This document shows positions 9,863 through 19,505 of a DNA stretch of 64,000 bases, one piece after another (position 1 is the first letter of the stretch; the number at the start of each line of letters is the position of its first letter). Where the stretch lies: contig NZ_JAENII010000007.1 in NCBI RefSeq assembly GCF_016595525.1, positions 62,001-126,000 of the forward strand. The letters are read 5' to 3'. Under the pieces are notes generated by a model. It ran no database searches. It saw only the letters and a list, made by a program, of their open reading frames with translations, and was not told where the DNA came from. This DNA comes from Haloferula rosea. GTDB taxonomy: Bacteria; Verrucomicrobiota; Verrucomicrobiia; Verrucomicrobiales; Akkermansiaceae. Made by a program: the position numbers and the translations under genes.

Positions 9863-10142
9863 GCACGATCCGGCAAGCACAGGGTGGCGGCTTAGTGCAC
9901 GACAGCAGAAGCGGAAGACGAAGTTTGGGAAGCTCGGCGACCTAGCGGACTGACACGCGGTCGGGAGAGCTCGGCAAAGTCCCATGCGAATCCCAAACCG
10001 AATCATGGAAAGACAGGGAACAACACCCCGTCCGAGACCACCTATTTCGATTCCGCATTACATACATTGTAACAAGTAATGCTTTAGACCAGTAGTGAGC
10101 CGCGACCATGCTGGATTCCGGCCTCGGAGGCCCCAATCGAAG

Positions 10143-11027
10143 CTATGGGACCAATTTGGCAGCTGTGGCAGGATCAAGATTGAACTGCCCGGATTCGAAG
10201 CCCTTCACAGGCTGACCCTCCTTGATGAGATACTCATAGGCGATGATCGGCTTCACTCCTTCGATCTCGGACATCAGGTATACCCGGATCGCCATGGCCT
10301 CCTTGCCCGTGCTGCCCTCAAGTGGCTTCGCCGTGAACGTCACTTCGTTGCGGCCATCCTTCGCGCCACCCAGAACGATCTCAGCCTCCTTGGCATTGGC
10401 GAAGCGATGGCGGCTGACTCGGTTGATCTGCAGCTGGACCTCCCGCCCCGGACAGAACACGTAGGCCTTTGCGATGTACTTCGCAGGCGGCACAAGCGCA
10501 GGCGTGGGTGGAATCTGTCCGGTAGCCTGGCATTCCGGGGTTTCCTTGAAATAGCGAGGATTGCCAGCTGCGAGCTCTTTTCGCACCTCCGGCAAGGCGG
10601 CCAGATTCACAAAATCAGCCCGGTCGTAGGTCCAGCGCCCGCGTTCCGATACAAATGAGAGAACGAGCACATTTTCGGTCGGCGCTCCACCAACGCCGAA
10701 ATTGACTGCACCGAAATAGCCGACTTTCGCCGTCGGCCCCTTTTGCGACAGATGCATGATCCGTAAACCCTGCAGACTTGGTGGCGGCGCAGGCAATTCG
10801 AACACCGCGGCTGGAAACGGACGTTTTTCGGAAACCAGACGGTTCTGAACTTCCCGTCGACGATAATCAGCCGTCAACGCCTGCCACTGCCGGGCATCGC
10901 GTTTGATCACCGCTTCGCGCCAGGCCTGATAGGTTTTGGTCAGTTGCTGTCCGAGAGCCGCCTGATCGGCCAGCGAAGGGATCGAAGCGGCCAGGAACAG
11001 CGCCGCGGAAAGAATGCGTGTCGTCAT
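10143..11027 (-). CDS. Secreted protein of unknown function
   Basis: I do not recognise a family. With the ATG at 11027 the product has 294 residues and a clear signal peptide (MTTRILSAALFLAASIPSLA, cleavage before DQ). The frame continues upstream to 11156, but that would bury the signal. The mature part starts with a helical region (QQLTKTYQAWREAVIKRDARQW), resembling proteins with a small cystatin/SnoaL-like fold, and then a beta-rich part. It is divergent from the hydrolase at 11089 and convergent with the SNF2 gene; the 280-base gap to the latter (9863-10142) holds no gene I can see. Confidence 0.7.
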   Translation of the reverse strand: MTTRILSAALFLAASIPSLADQAALGQQLTKTYQAWREAVIKRDARQWQALTADYRRREVQNRLVSEKRPFPAAVFELPAPPPSLQGLRIMHLSQKGPTAKVGYFGAVNFGVGGAPTENVLVLSFVSERGRWTYDRADFVNLAALPEVRKELAAGNPRYFKETPECQATGQIPPTPALVPPAKYIAKAYVFCPGREVQLQINRVSRHRFANAKEAEIVLGGAKDGRNEVTFTAKPLEGSTGKEAMAIRVYLMSEIEGVKPIIAYEYLIKEGQPVKGFESGQFNLDPATAAKLVP

Positions 11028-11088
11028 TGCGGAAAACGATTGGACAAGTTGGCCTGAGAAACAAGACTCTCCTTCGTTCTCCCCATCC

Positions 11089-11925
11089 ATGTCCCTGCTT
11101 TCGAAAGTACCCCTCCTTGGCCAGGAACGCCAACGTGAGATGATGAAGTCAGCCACACCGCTGACCTATCTGGAAACTCCGGAGGGTCCGGTGCAGGCGC
11201 ATTTCTTCGTCCCACACGATTTTTCGCTCGAGCGCCAATGGCCGCTGATCGTCTTTTTCCACGGTGGGTTCTGGGACACGGCCATGCCCACGCAATTCGT
11301 GCCCCAATGCCTGCATTTCGCGACTCGCGGAGCCATGGCCGTTGTCGTCGAAACGCGACTCGAGTCCACTCATCGCACCGGCCCGATGGAGGCAATGGAA
11401 GATGTGAAGGTCTTTCTCGCCTGGCTTGCCGAGCATTCCGAACGCCTCGGAATCGACCTCGACCGGATAGTTTTCAGCGGCGCATCCGGCGGCGCCTTCC
11501 TCGCCCTTGAGCAGGTCCTGCCCAAACCTGGAAAGAACGACCCGGCCCCGCCCATCAGCCCGAAGGCGCTGGTTTTGTTCAGTTCACTCCTCGACACCAC
11601 GCCTTCCCAATTCGCCAAGCGTTTTCCTGATGGAAAGACGGCCCGGAAGCATTGTCCGCTCCGGCAGATGCGCCGCAAACTCCCGCCGATGATGCTTTGC
11701 CATGGCAAATCCGACCGCGTCACCCCCTTCGAGGACGCCCGGAAATTCGTCAAAGGCCTGAAGTGGCGTGGGAATCAGGTGGAATTGCTGGAATTCGAGC
11801 GAGCAGAGCACTCCTTCTTCAATTTCAACGTGTCCGAGTTGCACTACGAACTGACCCTCAAGGCCGCCGACCATTTCCTCGTCGGCTTGGATCTGCTCGA
11901 GCCGGACGAGTTGGCAGACCTGTAA
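11089..11925 (+). CDS. Alpha/beta-hydrolase (esterase/dienelactone-hydrolase type)
   Basis: Serine hydrolase of the alpha/beta fold, 278 residues from the ATG at 11089; no signal peptide, so cytoplasmic. Oxyanion-hole motif HGG (VFFHGGFWD), nucleophile elbow GASGG (FSGASGGAFLAL), acid in HGKSDRVTPFED and histidine in AEHSFF give a complete triad. The substrate cannot be told from sequence. The start is 61 bases from the divergent secreted-protein gene, so the two may share a control region. Confidence 0.85.
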   Translation: MSLLSKVPLLGQERQREMMKSATPLTYLETPEGPVQAHFFVPHDFSLERQWPLIVFFHGGFWDTAMPTQFVPQCLHFATRGAMAVVVETRLESTHRTGPMEAMEDVKVFLAWLAEHSERLGIDLDRIVFSGASGGAFLALEQVLPKPGKNDPAPPISPKALVLFSSLLDTTPSQFAKRFPDGKTARKHCPLRQMRRKLPPMMLCHGKSDRVTPFEDARKFVKGLKWRGNQVELLEFERAEHSFFNFNVSELHYELTLKAADHFLVGLDLLEPDELADL

Positions 11926-12108
11926 ATCCCCTGCCCATCCGGCTGAAATCCTGCCGGATGCCGAGACTGCCAAGTCGTGTTGCAGGCACAATTCCTGCTT
12001 GGCACTGCCACCACCCTGCATTTTAGTCCCTGCCCCGTGGCGGAAGACCGCCAGACAACGATTGAGCGCGGCGCCGCGGGACGAAGTTTTTCCGTTATTA
12101 TTGCTGCG

Positions 12109-15100
12109 ATGAATCGATTTTACCACCCGTCCACTCCGCTTGTTCCCGGCTCGATGCACTCCCTGTCCGAGGAGCGCGACAACTGTGGCATGGGCGCCAT
12201 CGCCCAAATCGAGGGCAAGCGCAGTTCACAGGTGCTGGAATACGCACTCCACTCGGTGTGCAACATGACCCACCGGGGCGCTGTGGATGCCGACATGAAG
12301 ACGGGTGACGGCTCAGGAATTCTGTCCCAGATCCCCTACCCGCTCTTCCGCAAGGTGGTGGCTTCTCTGGGAGGTAGCCTCGAGGACGACTCGGACCTCG
12401 CCGTTGCTGTCTTCTTCCTTCCCGAAAGTGACGCTGCCGCCGCCAAGTCGATCAAGGAGCTTGCCGAATCGGTCGTCACCGAGCGTGGCATCGACATCAT
12501 TGGCTGGCGCGAGGTCCCGGTGGATCCTGACGCACTCGGCAAGATCGCCCTGCGTTCGCAGCCACAAATCGAGCACCTGCTCCTGAAGAAGCCGGCAGGC
12601 TGGGATGGCGACCACTTCGAACGTCAGCTTTTCCTCTGCCGACGGAAGATCGAGATCGAGACCTCCGAAGTCCCGTCATTCTACATGCCGTCCTTCTCCA
12701 GTCGCCTCATCTCCTACAAGGGACTCGCGATGCCTGCCGCGCTCCGCGGATTCTACAAGGACCTTCAGGATTCCGACTTCGAAACATCGATCGCACTCTA
12801 TCACCAGCGCTTCTCGACCAATACCTTCCCGGCCTGGCCGCTTGGTCAGCCGTTCCGGATGATGTGCCACAACGGTGAGATCAACACCGTCGAAGGCAAC
12901 CGCAACTGGCTCTCGAGCCGCGAGGATTACTTTGAATCCGAAGTCTGGGGCGACGACCTCGCACTTCTCAAGAACCTCACGAGCCACAACGAGTCGGACT
13001 CGTGCTCGCTCGACCACGCCCTCGAAGTTCTCGTCCTGTCCGGGCGTTCTCTCGAGCATGCCATGTGCATGCTCGTCCCTCCCGCATTCTCGCACGACGA
13101 GGACATCTCGGAAGACCTCAAGGCATTCTATCAGTTCAACCGCTCCTTCTCGGAGCCGTGGGATGGCCCCGCCGGCTTGGTTTACACCGACGGCGTGAAG
13201 CTCTGCGCTTCACTCGATCGGAACGGCCTGCGTCCGTCGCGCTACAAGCTGACCGACGACGGCATCCTCTACATCGGATCGGAGGCCGGCGCGGTCGTCC
13301 TCGACGACGCCAAGGTCATCAGCAAGGGCAGGCTCGGTCCGGGGCAGATGCTTTCCGTCGACACCCGCACCGGCAAGTTCATGGCGGACCGCGAGGTCAA
13401 GGAGGCGCTTGCCAAACAGAAGCCATACCGCCGCTGGATCGACGAGAACCGACTCGAGCTTCGTCGCTTCGTATCGCCGGACCCCCACACGCCGGACGTT
13501 GATTTCGACGCGCTCGAGCTTTCCCGCCAGCAGGTGTCACACGGCATTTCCCTCGAGGAACTCGACATGGTGTTCCCGCCCATGATCAAGGGCGCCCAGG
13601 AAGCCGTGTTCTCGATGGGCGACGACATCCCCCTCGCCTTCCTGTCCACCTACCCACGACTACTCTTCACGTACTTCAAACAGCGCTTCGCCCAGGTGAC
13701 CAACCCGCCGATCGACCCGATCCGTGAGTGGGCCGTGATGAGCCTTTCCGCCGGACTTGGCCCTGAACTCAACTGGCTTGAGGAAACCCCGGAGCACGCA
13801 CGCATCGTGCAACTCCAGTCCGCGATCCTGTTCGAGCACCAACTCGAGCGGATCCAATATCTCGAAGAAGAAGGTTTCCCGTCCAAAACCCTCGACATCA
13901 CGTGGGATGCCGCCAGCGGAACCAACGGCATGAAGGCTCGCCTCGATGAGCTGTGCGATGAAGCCGTACAAGCGGTCGATGGCGGTGTGAACATCCTCAT
14001 TCTTTCCGACCGCGCCACCAGCAAGGACCGGGTCGCCATCCCATCGATGCTGGCAACCGGCACGGTTCATCACCACCTGATCCGCGAGCGCAAGCGCCTC
14101 AAGGCATCGCTCGTGCTCGAGACGGGTGAAGTCCGTGACACCCACCAGTTGGCCTGCGTCTTCGGCGTCGGAGCCACCGCGGTGTGCCCCTACCTCGGCT
14201 TTGCCACCGTTCGCCAACTCGTCGCAGCGGATGAGGGCAAGAACAAGCTCGGTGAAGGCATCTCACCTGAGAAGGCCATGAGCAACTACCGCAAGGCCCT
14301 CGAGAAAGGACTGCTCAAGATCATGTCGAAGATGGGGATTTCCGTCCTCAACTCCTACCAAGGTGCCCAGATCTTCGAGGCCATCGGCGTCGGCAAGGAG
14401 GTCATCGAGTCATCGTTCACCGGCATGCAGTCGAAAATCGGTGGAGTGGGTTTCGGCGAAATCGCCCATGAGTCCCTGAACCGCCACAAGGCGGCATTCT
14501 CCACCGAGGTCCCCGAGGGTGAGACCCTCAATCTCGGTGATCCGGGATACAACCGATTCCGGAAGGCGGGCGAGCGTCACGCCCTCACCACCGAGGTCAT
14601 CAAGAATTTCCACACCTACGTGAAAGGCGGAAACAAGGAGGACTACGACGATTACGTCAAAGCCACCCTTGAAACGAACCCGATGGCCATCCGCGACCTA
14701 TTCAAGTTCGTGCCGTCATCCAGCGGTCCCGTGCCGATCGACGAAGTCGAGTCGGTCGAAGACATTTGCCGCCGCTTCACCACCGCCGCCATGTCGCTCG
14801 GCGCCCTCTCGCCCGAGGCCCACGAGACCCTGGCGATCGCAATGAACAAGCTGGGTGCCAAGTCCGACTCCGGAGAAGGCGGCGAGGATGTGAAGCGCTT
14901 CAAGCCGTATCCGAATGGCGACATGGCGCGGTCATGGATCAAGCAGATTGCCTCCGGTCGCTTCGGGGTGTCCGCCTACTACCTGGTCAACGCCGATGAA
15001 CTCGAGATCAAGATGGCCCAGGGAGCCAAGCCGGGTGAAGGCGGCCAACTACCCGGACACAAGGTCAACGGCCTGATCGCACGCCTGCGGAACACCCAAC

Positions 15101-16794
15101 CGGGTGTCCAACTCATCTCGCCTCCACCTCACCACGATATTTATAGTATTGAGGATCTCGCCCAGCTCATCCACGACTTGAAGGAAGTGAATCCGCGGGC
15201 ACGTGTCACCGTGAAACTGGTGGCTGAAACGGGCGTGGGCACGATCGCCTCCGGGGTGGCCAAGGCCGACGCCGACACGATCCTCATCTCCGGTCACGAC
15301 GGAGGCACGGCCGCATCCCCCTTGTCCTCGACCAAGCACGCGGGCTCCCCTTGGGAACTCGGACTTTCCGAAGCCCAGCAAACCCTGCTGATCAACAACC
15401 TCCGCAACCGCGTGACCGTGCGCACCGACGGTGGACTCCGCACTGGTCGCGACATCGTCACCGCCGCCATCCTGGGTGCCGAGGAATACAACTTCGGAAC
15501 CATTGCGATGATCGCCATGGGCTGTGTCTATGTGCGCAAGTGCCACCTCAACAACTGCCCGGTCGGCGTTGCCACAACGGATCCGAAGTGGCGTTCCAAG
15601 TTCAAGGGAACACCCGAGATGGTGATCAACTTCCTCAAGGGTGTCGCCCAGGAAGCCCGGGAAATCATGGCAGACCTCGGGGTTCGCAACCTGAACGAAT
15701 TGATCGGTCGACCTGAGTTCCTCGCCCAACGCGAGGTGCCGGATCACCCGAAGGCAAACACCGTGGACCTCTCCCCCGTGCTCAAGGATGTGGCTGCAGC
15801 CCTCGCCGAGCAACAGGGTGTCGACGAATCAAGTGTGGTTCGCCATCGGACGGCCGAGCGCAACGACGGCATCTCGAAGCCAGCCCTCGACCTGCAGATT
15901 CTTGCCGATCTCAAGAAGGCCCTCGATGTCGACCCGGATGCGGTGCCATCCACGATCGAATACGGCGCCGACTCCATCGATGAGAAAACCGTCGAAGCCA
16001 TCAAGCTTCTCCCGGATCGCGCTGCAGTTTCGCTCAGCTACGACGTGGTCAACACCGACCGGAATATCGCTACGCGTCTCTCGGGTCGCATCGCTGAAGT
16101 CCATGGGAACCATGGATTCAATGGGTCCACCGCGATCACGCTCAATCTTCGTGGCACGGCCGGTCAGTCACTCGGTTGCTTCCTCGTCTCCGGGGTCAAG
16201 ATCGACCTCGTTGGCGAAGCAAACGACTACGTCGGCAAAGGCATGGCCGCCGGCGAAATCGTGGTTCGCCCACCAGCCGACGCGAAATTCGAGGCCGCGA
16301 AAAATGCGATCGCAGGCAATACCTGCCTCTACGGAGCGACCGGAGGCCGATTGTTCCTCAACGGGCGTGCCGGTGAGCGCTTCTGCGTGCGGAACTCGGG
16401 TGCGGTTGCCGTGGTGGAAGGCGTCGGTGATCACGGTTGCGAATACATGACCAACGGGACGGTCGCCATCCTCGGCAAGACCGGCAAGAACTTCGGAGCC
16501 GGCATGTCAGGCGGCACCGCCTACGTGTACGACGTCGATGGTCGTTTCTACTCCCGCGTGAATCCTGAGATGGTGATCGCCTTGAAGATTCAGCGCGCTC
16601 AGGACATCGAGGAATTGAAGGGGCTGATCGAAGACCACGTCGCTCAGACCGGCAGCCCCCACGGCAAGGCGCTGCTTGAAAACTGGTCGGAGAACTCCGG
16701 CAAGTTCGTCCGGGTCATCCCGAAGGAACGCGCCGCCCTGGAAGCCGCCGAAGAAGAACACGAGTCCGCGGCCGAGCCAACCGGCTCGAAATAA
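12109..16794 (+). CDS. gltB: Glutamate synthase large subunit
   Basis: Converts glutamine and 2-oxoglutarate to two glutamates, the second step of ammonia assimilation. It has 1561 residues from the ATG at 12109. After a short propeptide (about 27 residues) comes the class-II glutaminase cysteine in RDNCGMGAIAQ, exposed by N-terminal processing. The central and FMN-binding domains follow (GAKPGEGGQLPGHKV, ISGHDGGTAASPLSS), then the 3Fe-4S ligands C-x5-C-x4-C (CVYVRKCHLNNCPVG) and the C-terminal beta-helix. The small subunit gltD, often next to gltB, is not here. The open frame continues upstream to 11977, but the processed N-terminus favours 12109. Confidence 0.96.
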   Translation: MNRFYHPSTPLVPGSMHSLSEERDNCGMGAIAQIEGKRSSQVLEYALHSVCNMTHRGAVDADMKTGDGSGILSQIPYPLFRKVVASLGGSLEDDSDLAVAVFFLPESDAAAAKSIKELAESVVTERGIDIIGWREVPVDPDALGKIALRSQPQIEHLLLKKPAGWDGDHFERQLFLCRRKIEIETSEVPSFYMPSFSSRLISYKGLAMPAALRGFYKDLQDSDFETSIALYHQRFSTNTFPAWPLGQPFRMMCHNGEINTVEGNRNWLSSREDYFESEVWGDDLALLKNLTSHNESDSCSLDHALEVLVLSGRSLEHAMCMLVPPAFSHDEDISEDLKAFYQFNRSFSEPWDGPAGLVYTDGVKLCASLDRNGLRPSRYKLTDDGILYIGSEAGAVVLDDAKVISKGRLGPGQMLSVDTRTGKFMADREVKEALAKQKPYRRWIDENRLELRRFVSPDPHTPDVDFDALELSRQQVSHGISLEELDMVFPPMIKGAQEAVFSMGDDIPLAFLSTYPRLLFTYFKQRFAQVTNPPIDPIREWAVMSLSAGLGPELNWLEETPEHARIVQLQSAILFEHQLERIQYLEEEGFPSKTLDITWDAASGTNGMKARLDELCDEAVQAVDGGVNILILSDRATSKDRVAIPSMLATGTVHHHLIRERKRLKASLVLETGEVRDTHQLACVFGVGATAVCPYLGFATVRQLVAADEGKNKLGEGISPEKAMSNYRKALEKGLLKIMSKMGISVLNSYQGAQIFEAIGVGKEVIESSFTGMQSKIGGVGFGEIAHESLNRHKAAFSTEVPEGETLNLGDPGYNRFRKAGERHALTTEVIKNFHTYVKGGNKEDYDDYVKATLETNPMAIRDLFKFVPSSSGPVPIDEVESVEDICRRFTTAAMSLGALSPEAHETLAIAMNKLGAKSDSGEGGEDVKRFKPYPNGDMARSWIKQIASGRFGVSAYYLVNADELEIKMAQGAKPGEGGQLPGHKVNGLIARLRNTQPGVQLISPPPHHDIYSIEDLAQLIHDLKEVNPRARVTVKLVAETGVGTIASGVAKADADTILISGHDGGTAASPLSSTKHAGSPWELGLSEAQQTLLINNLRNRVTVRTDGGLRTGRDIVTAAILGAEEYNFGTIAMIAMGCVYVRKCHLNNCPVGVATTDPKWRSKFKGTPEMVINFLKGVAQEAREIMADLGVRNLNELIGRPEFLAQREVPDHPKANTVDLSPVLKDVAAALAEQQGVDESSVVRHRTAERNDGISKPALDLQILADLKKALDVDPDAVPSTIEYGADSIDEKTVEAIKLLPDRAAVSLSYDVVNTDRNIATRLSGRIAEVHGNHGFNGSTAITLNLRGTAGQSLGCFLVSGVKIDLVGEANDYVGKGMAAGEIVVRPPADAKFEAAKNAIAGNTCLYGATGGRLFLNGRAGERFCVRNSGAVAVVEGVGDHGCEYMTNGTVAILGKTGKNFGAGMSGGTAYVYDVDGRFYSRVNPEMVIALKIQRAQDIEELKGLIEDHVAQTGSPHGKALLENWSENSGKFVRVIPKERAALEAAEEEHESAAEPTGSK

Positions 16795-16821
16795 GAGACC
16801 AACTTGCGGACAGCGGGAAAT

Positions 16822-16856
16822 TCAGGGGCGGTGGTTCTCGGGCCACCACTCCCTGA
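16822..16856 (+). other. GC-rich hairpin between gltB and efp
   Basis: Arms TCAGGG...GGTGG and CCACC...CCCTGA pair with a small internal loop about 27 bases after the gltB stop. No T-run follows, so it is not a standard terminator; it may protect the gltB mRNA end or slow readthrough into efp. Confidence 0.4.
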
Positions 16857-16983
16857 GTTCTCGTCCGTCAGGCGTCTCGAAGGCTTTCCGACCACATACG
16901 GTTGCCGGTCACTCCCTCGAATCCGCCTGGAGACTCATCAATTCTTGCCAAAAGCCCGACGGGCTCCTATCCCCCATCCCACC

Positions 16984-17547
16984 ATGGCCAGCACGCCCGT
17001 AATCAACCTCCGCCGCGGTCACGCGGTCCGCCACAACGGCGACGTTTGTGTCGTCATCGCTCACGAACTCAAGACCCCTCCACGCATGGCTTCCTACGTG
17101 CAGATGTCGGTTCGCAGCGTGGCCTCGAAGAAGGTTTCCAATCTGCGCCTTACCTCGAACGATTCGATGGATTCCGTGATGCTGGAACGCGTGCCCCACG
17201 AGTATTCCTACAAGGATGCGGAAGGTCATCATTTCCTCAACAGCGAGACCTACGACGACGTGGTTGTGCCCGGCGAAATCATTGACTCCTGCAAGGATTA
17301 TCTCATCGAAGGACAGGAATACACCCTGCTCTTCGCAGATGGTGTGGTGGCCGACATTGAATTGCCGCAATCCATGGAAATGACCGTGGCTGAGGCCCCG
17401 GAAGGCGTGAAAGGCGACTCCGCCAACAACTCCAACAAGACCGTGACGATGGAGACCGGCCTCGTGATCCAGGCCCCACTTTTCATCAATCCCGGCGATC
17501 GCCTGCAGATCAAGACGGAAGACGGGTCCTACATGGGGCGCGCCTGA
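16984..17547 (+). CDS. efp: Translation elongation factor P
   Basis: Binds ribosomes stalled on polyproline stretches and stimulates peptide-bond formation. The open frame extends to 16804, but the EF-P N-terminus starts at the ATG at 16984 (187 residues, standard length). KOW-like domain I, OB domains II and III, and the C-terminal signature (TGLVIQAPLFINPGD) are intact. The modification-loop tip reads HELKTPPRMASY: by alignment in register with E. coli EF-P, residue 34 is Arg instead of Lys and is preceded by two prolines. An Arg tip is known to be rhamnosylated by EarP in some bacteria, but no earP is seen here and the PPR loop differs from the usual SGRNS form. Confidence 0.95.
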   Translation: MASTPVINLRRGHAVRHNGDVCVVIAHELKTPPRMASYVQMSVRSVASKKVSNLRLTSNDSMDSVMLERVPHEYSYKDAEGHHFLNSETYDDVVVPGEIIDSCKDYLIEGQEYTLLFADGVVADIELPQSMEMTVAEAPEGVKGDSANNSNKTVTMETGLVIQAPLFINPGDRLQIKTEDGSYMGRA

Positions 17548-17625
17548 AGCAAGATCTGCACAGTAGTCTGCCAATTTCCCCCGAGTTCTGGGCCGTTGAA
17601 CCGAATCACCGTCGATTTCGTCCGA

Positions 17626-17647
17626 CTTTGTGAAATTTTTCACAAAG
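17626..17647. promoter_or_regulatory. Rex-type redox operator upstream of nuoG
   Basis: A perfect inverted repeat, arms CTTTGTGAAA and TTTCACAAAG around a TT centre. Its core TTGTGAAATTTTTCACAA (17628-17645) agrees with the known binding consensus of the NADH-sensing repressor Rex (TTGTGAA-N4-TTCACAA). It lies 73 bases before the nuoG start and just upstream of a plausible -35 box. Rex is known to control NADH dehydrogenase genes in other bacteria. No rex gene is in the window, so the link is inferred from the site alone. Confidence 0.75.
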
Positions 17648-17652
17648 GGCAC

Positions 17653-17681
17653 TTGCCGCTCGTGGGGGGGCTTTTCATATT
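17653..17681 (+). promoter_or_regulatory. Putative sigma-70-type promoter of the nuo operon
   Basis: TTGCCG (17653-17658) and CATATT (17676-17681) are separated by 17 bases, each matching four of six consensus positions. The boxes sit between the Rex-type palindrome and the nuoG start at 17721. Confidence 0.4.
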
Positions 17682-17720
17682 CCCCGCGCGTGGGGTCAAA
17701 CCCCTGCCAATTTGTGCGCC

Positions 17721-19487
17721 ATGAGCGATACCGCCTCCACTGCTGAAGCCAAACTGCCTAAGGACCTCGCTGCCGAAAAGGGCCTCGTCAATGTGCAGAT
17801 CGACGGGATCTGGCGACAAGTTCCCAAGGGGACCCGGATGATCGAGGCCTGCCGCCAGTTCGGCGTCGAGGTGCCTCACTATTGCTATCACCCGAAGCTC
17901 AGTTCTCCCGGCAACTGCCGGATGTGTCTTGTCCAGATGGGCATGCCACCCCGTCCCACTCCCGGGCAGGACCCGACCTTCGATGACGAGGGCTACCAGC
18001 CCATCGGTTGGATGCCCCGCCCGGTCATCGCCTGTGCCAACACGGTGGCCGAAAACATGGGCATCCGTACCGGTGGCGAGCTCGTGGAGGGAGTCCGCAA
18101 GGGCGTGATGGAGTTCCTGCTCATCAACCACCCGCTCGATTGTCCAATCTGCGACCAGGCTGGCGAGTGCCGCCTGCAGGAGTTCTCGGTGGGCCATGGC
18201 CGGTTCTCATCGCGCTTCATCGACATGAAGGTCAAGAAGCCGAAGAACGTCGAGATCGGTCCGCGCATCCGTCTCGATGACGAACGCTGCATCATGTGCA
18301 GCCGCTGCATCCGCTTCATGGACGAGGTCGCCGACGACCCCGTGCTCGGCTTCACCCAGCGTGGCACCTACACGACTCTGACGGTTCACCCGAACCGTGA
18401 ACTCGATTCAAACTACTCCCTCAACACCGCGGACATCTGCCCGGTGGGCGCGCTGACCAGCAACGATTTCCGTTTCCAGATGCGGGTGTGGTTCCTCAAG
18501 GAGACGCAGACGATCGACGTCAACTGCGGAACCGGAGCCAACATCACCGTGTGGACCCGGGAAGATAAGGTTTATCGCATCACCCCCCGTCAGAATGACG
18601 ACGTGAACTCCTGCTGGATGCCGGATTCCCACCGTCTCAATTTCCACTACATCGACTCACCCGAGCGCCTCACCGAACCAATGGTGAAAGCGGAAGGGAA
18701 ACATCAGCCCGCGTCGTGGTCCGATGCCCTCGCCCAAGTCGCTGACTCACTCAAGGCCCACGCGGCATCCGAAATCGCCATCGTCGCATCGGCAAGGCTC
18801 ACCAACGAGGAACTCCACCTGGCCAAGGCGCTGGCGGACCAGATCGGCACCGAGCATCTGACCACCGTGCCCCGTGATGCGGAGAGCGATGGCATCCTGA
18901 TTTCCGCTGATCGCAACCCGAATACCACGGGAAGCAAGCTGGTTTGGCGCCGGGCGGATCCAGCATTCCGACTCGAGTCGATTCGCGACGGAGTCCGCGA
19001 CGGATCAATCAAGGTCGTCCTCTCATTGGGTGAAGACCTCACCGCCGAAGCAGGGTTCTCCACCGAGGACCTTGAAAAACTCGACTTCCTCGCATCCATC
19101 CAGCTGCTCGCAGGCGCCACAGCCGAAGCCAGCGACGTCGTCCTGCCAGGCGCTGCCTTCACTGAGAAGCGCGGATCCATGGTGAATGTGACCGGACGCA
19201 TCCAGCGCCTCAACCGGGCGCTTGAACCGCGCGGACTGGCACGCGACGACTGGGAAGTCCTCCGCGACATCACGGCGAGCTTCAAGGGTGAGTCCGGAAT
19301 GAGCGCCGACTACCCGCAGATGATCGAGGACGTCTTCTCCGCCATGCGCGAGGAGGTCAGCGAATTCGAAGGCCTCACCCTGAGCAAGATCGGTGACCTC
19401 GGGGTTTCCGTGACCGAAACCGGTGTCACCATCCCACTCTTGGAAAACGAACGAGCCCGCAAGGCAGCGGGTGAGATCGTCGGCTAA
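17721..19487 (+). CDS. nuoG: NADH-quinone oxidoreductase subunit G (short form)
   Basis: Peripheral-arm subunit of complex I that carries electrons through iron-sulfur clusters. It has 588 residues from the ATG at 17721; a TTG three codons earlier is possible. Cluster ligands are complete: 2Fe-2S C55, C66, C69, C105; the His-ligated 4Fe-4S H137, C141, C144, C150; and a further 4Fe-4S C190, C193, C196, C240. The molybdopterin-like C-terminal half is much shorter than in E. coli NuoG (about 900 residues). First gene of the operon, behind the Rex-type site. Subunits A-F are not in the window. Confidence 0.94.
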   Translation: MSDTASTAEAKLPKDLAAEKGLVNVQIDGIWRQVPKGTRMIEACRQFGVEVPHYCYHPKLSSPGNCRMCLVQMGMPPRPTPGQDPTFDDEGYQPIGWMPRPVIACANTVAENMGIRTGGELVEGVRKGVMEFLLINHPLDCPICDQAGECRLQEFSVGHGRFSSRFIDMKVKKPKNVEIGPRIRLDDERCIMCSRCIRFMDEVADDPVLGFTQRGTYTTLTVHPNRELDSNYSLNTADICPVGALTSNDFRFQMRVWFLKETQTIDVNCGTGANITVWTREDKVYRITPRQNDDVNSCWMPDSHRLNFHYIDSPERLTEPMVKAEGKHQPASWSDALAQVADSLKAHAASEIAIVASARLTNEELHLAKALADQIGTEHLTTVPRDAESDGILISADRNPNTTGSKLVWRRADPAFRLESIRDGVRDGSIKVVLSLGEDLTAEAGFSTEDLEKLDFLASIQLLAGATAEASDVVLPGAAFTEKRGSMVNVTGRIQRLNRALEPRGLARDDWEVLRDITASFKGESGMSADYPQMIEDVFSAMREEVSEFEGLTLSKIGDLGVSVTETGVTIPLLENERARKAAGEIVG

Positions 19488-19505
19488 TCCTTCAGCCCTG
19501 CATTC

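Noticed and set aside
10057-10080. ATTAC...GTAAT inverted repeat in the gap after the SNF2 gene
   Set aside because: Short arms in AT-rich DNA between convergent genes; not linked to any promoter.
11993-12026. Sigma-54-like TTGGCAC near gltB
   Set aside because: The GG-to-GC spacing is about 15 bases instead of 10, so it does not fit a -24/-12 promoter.
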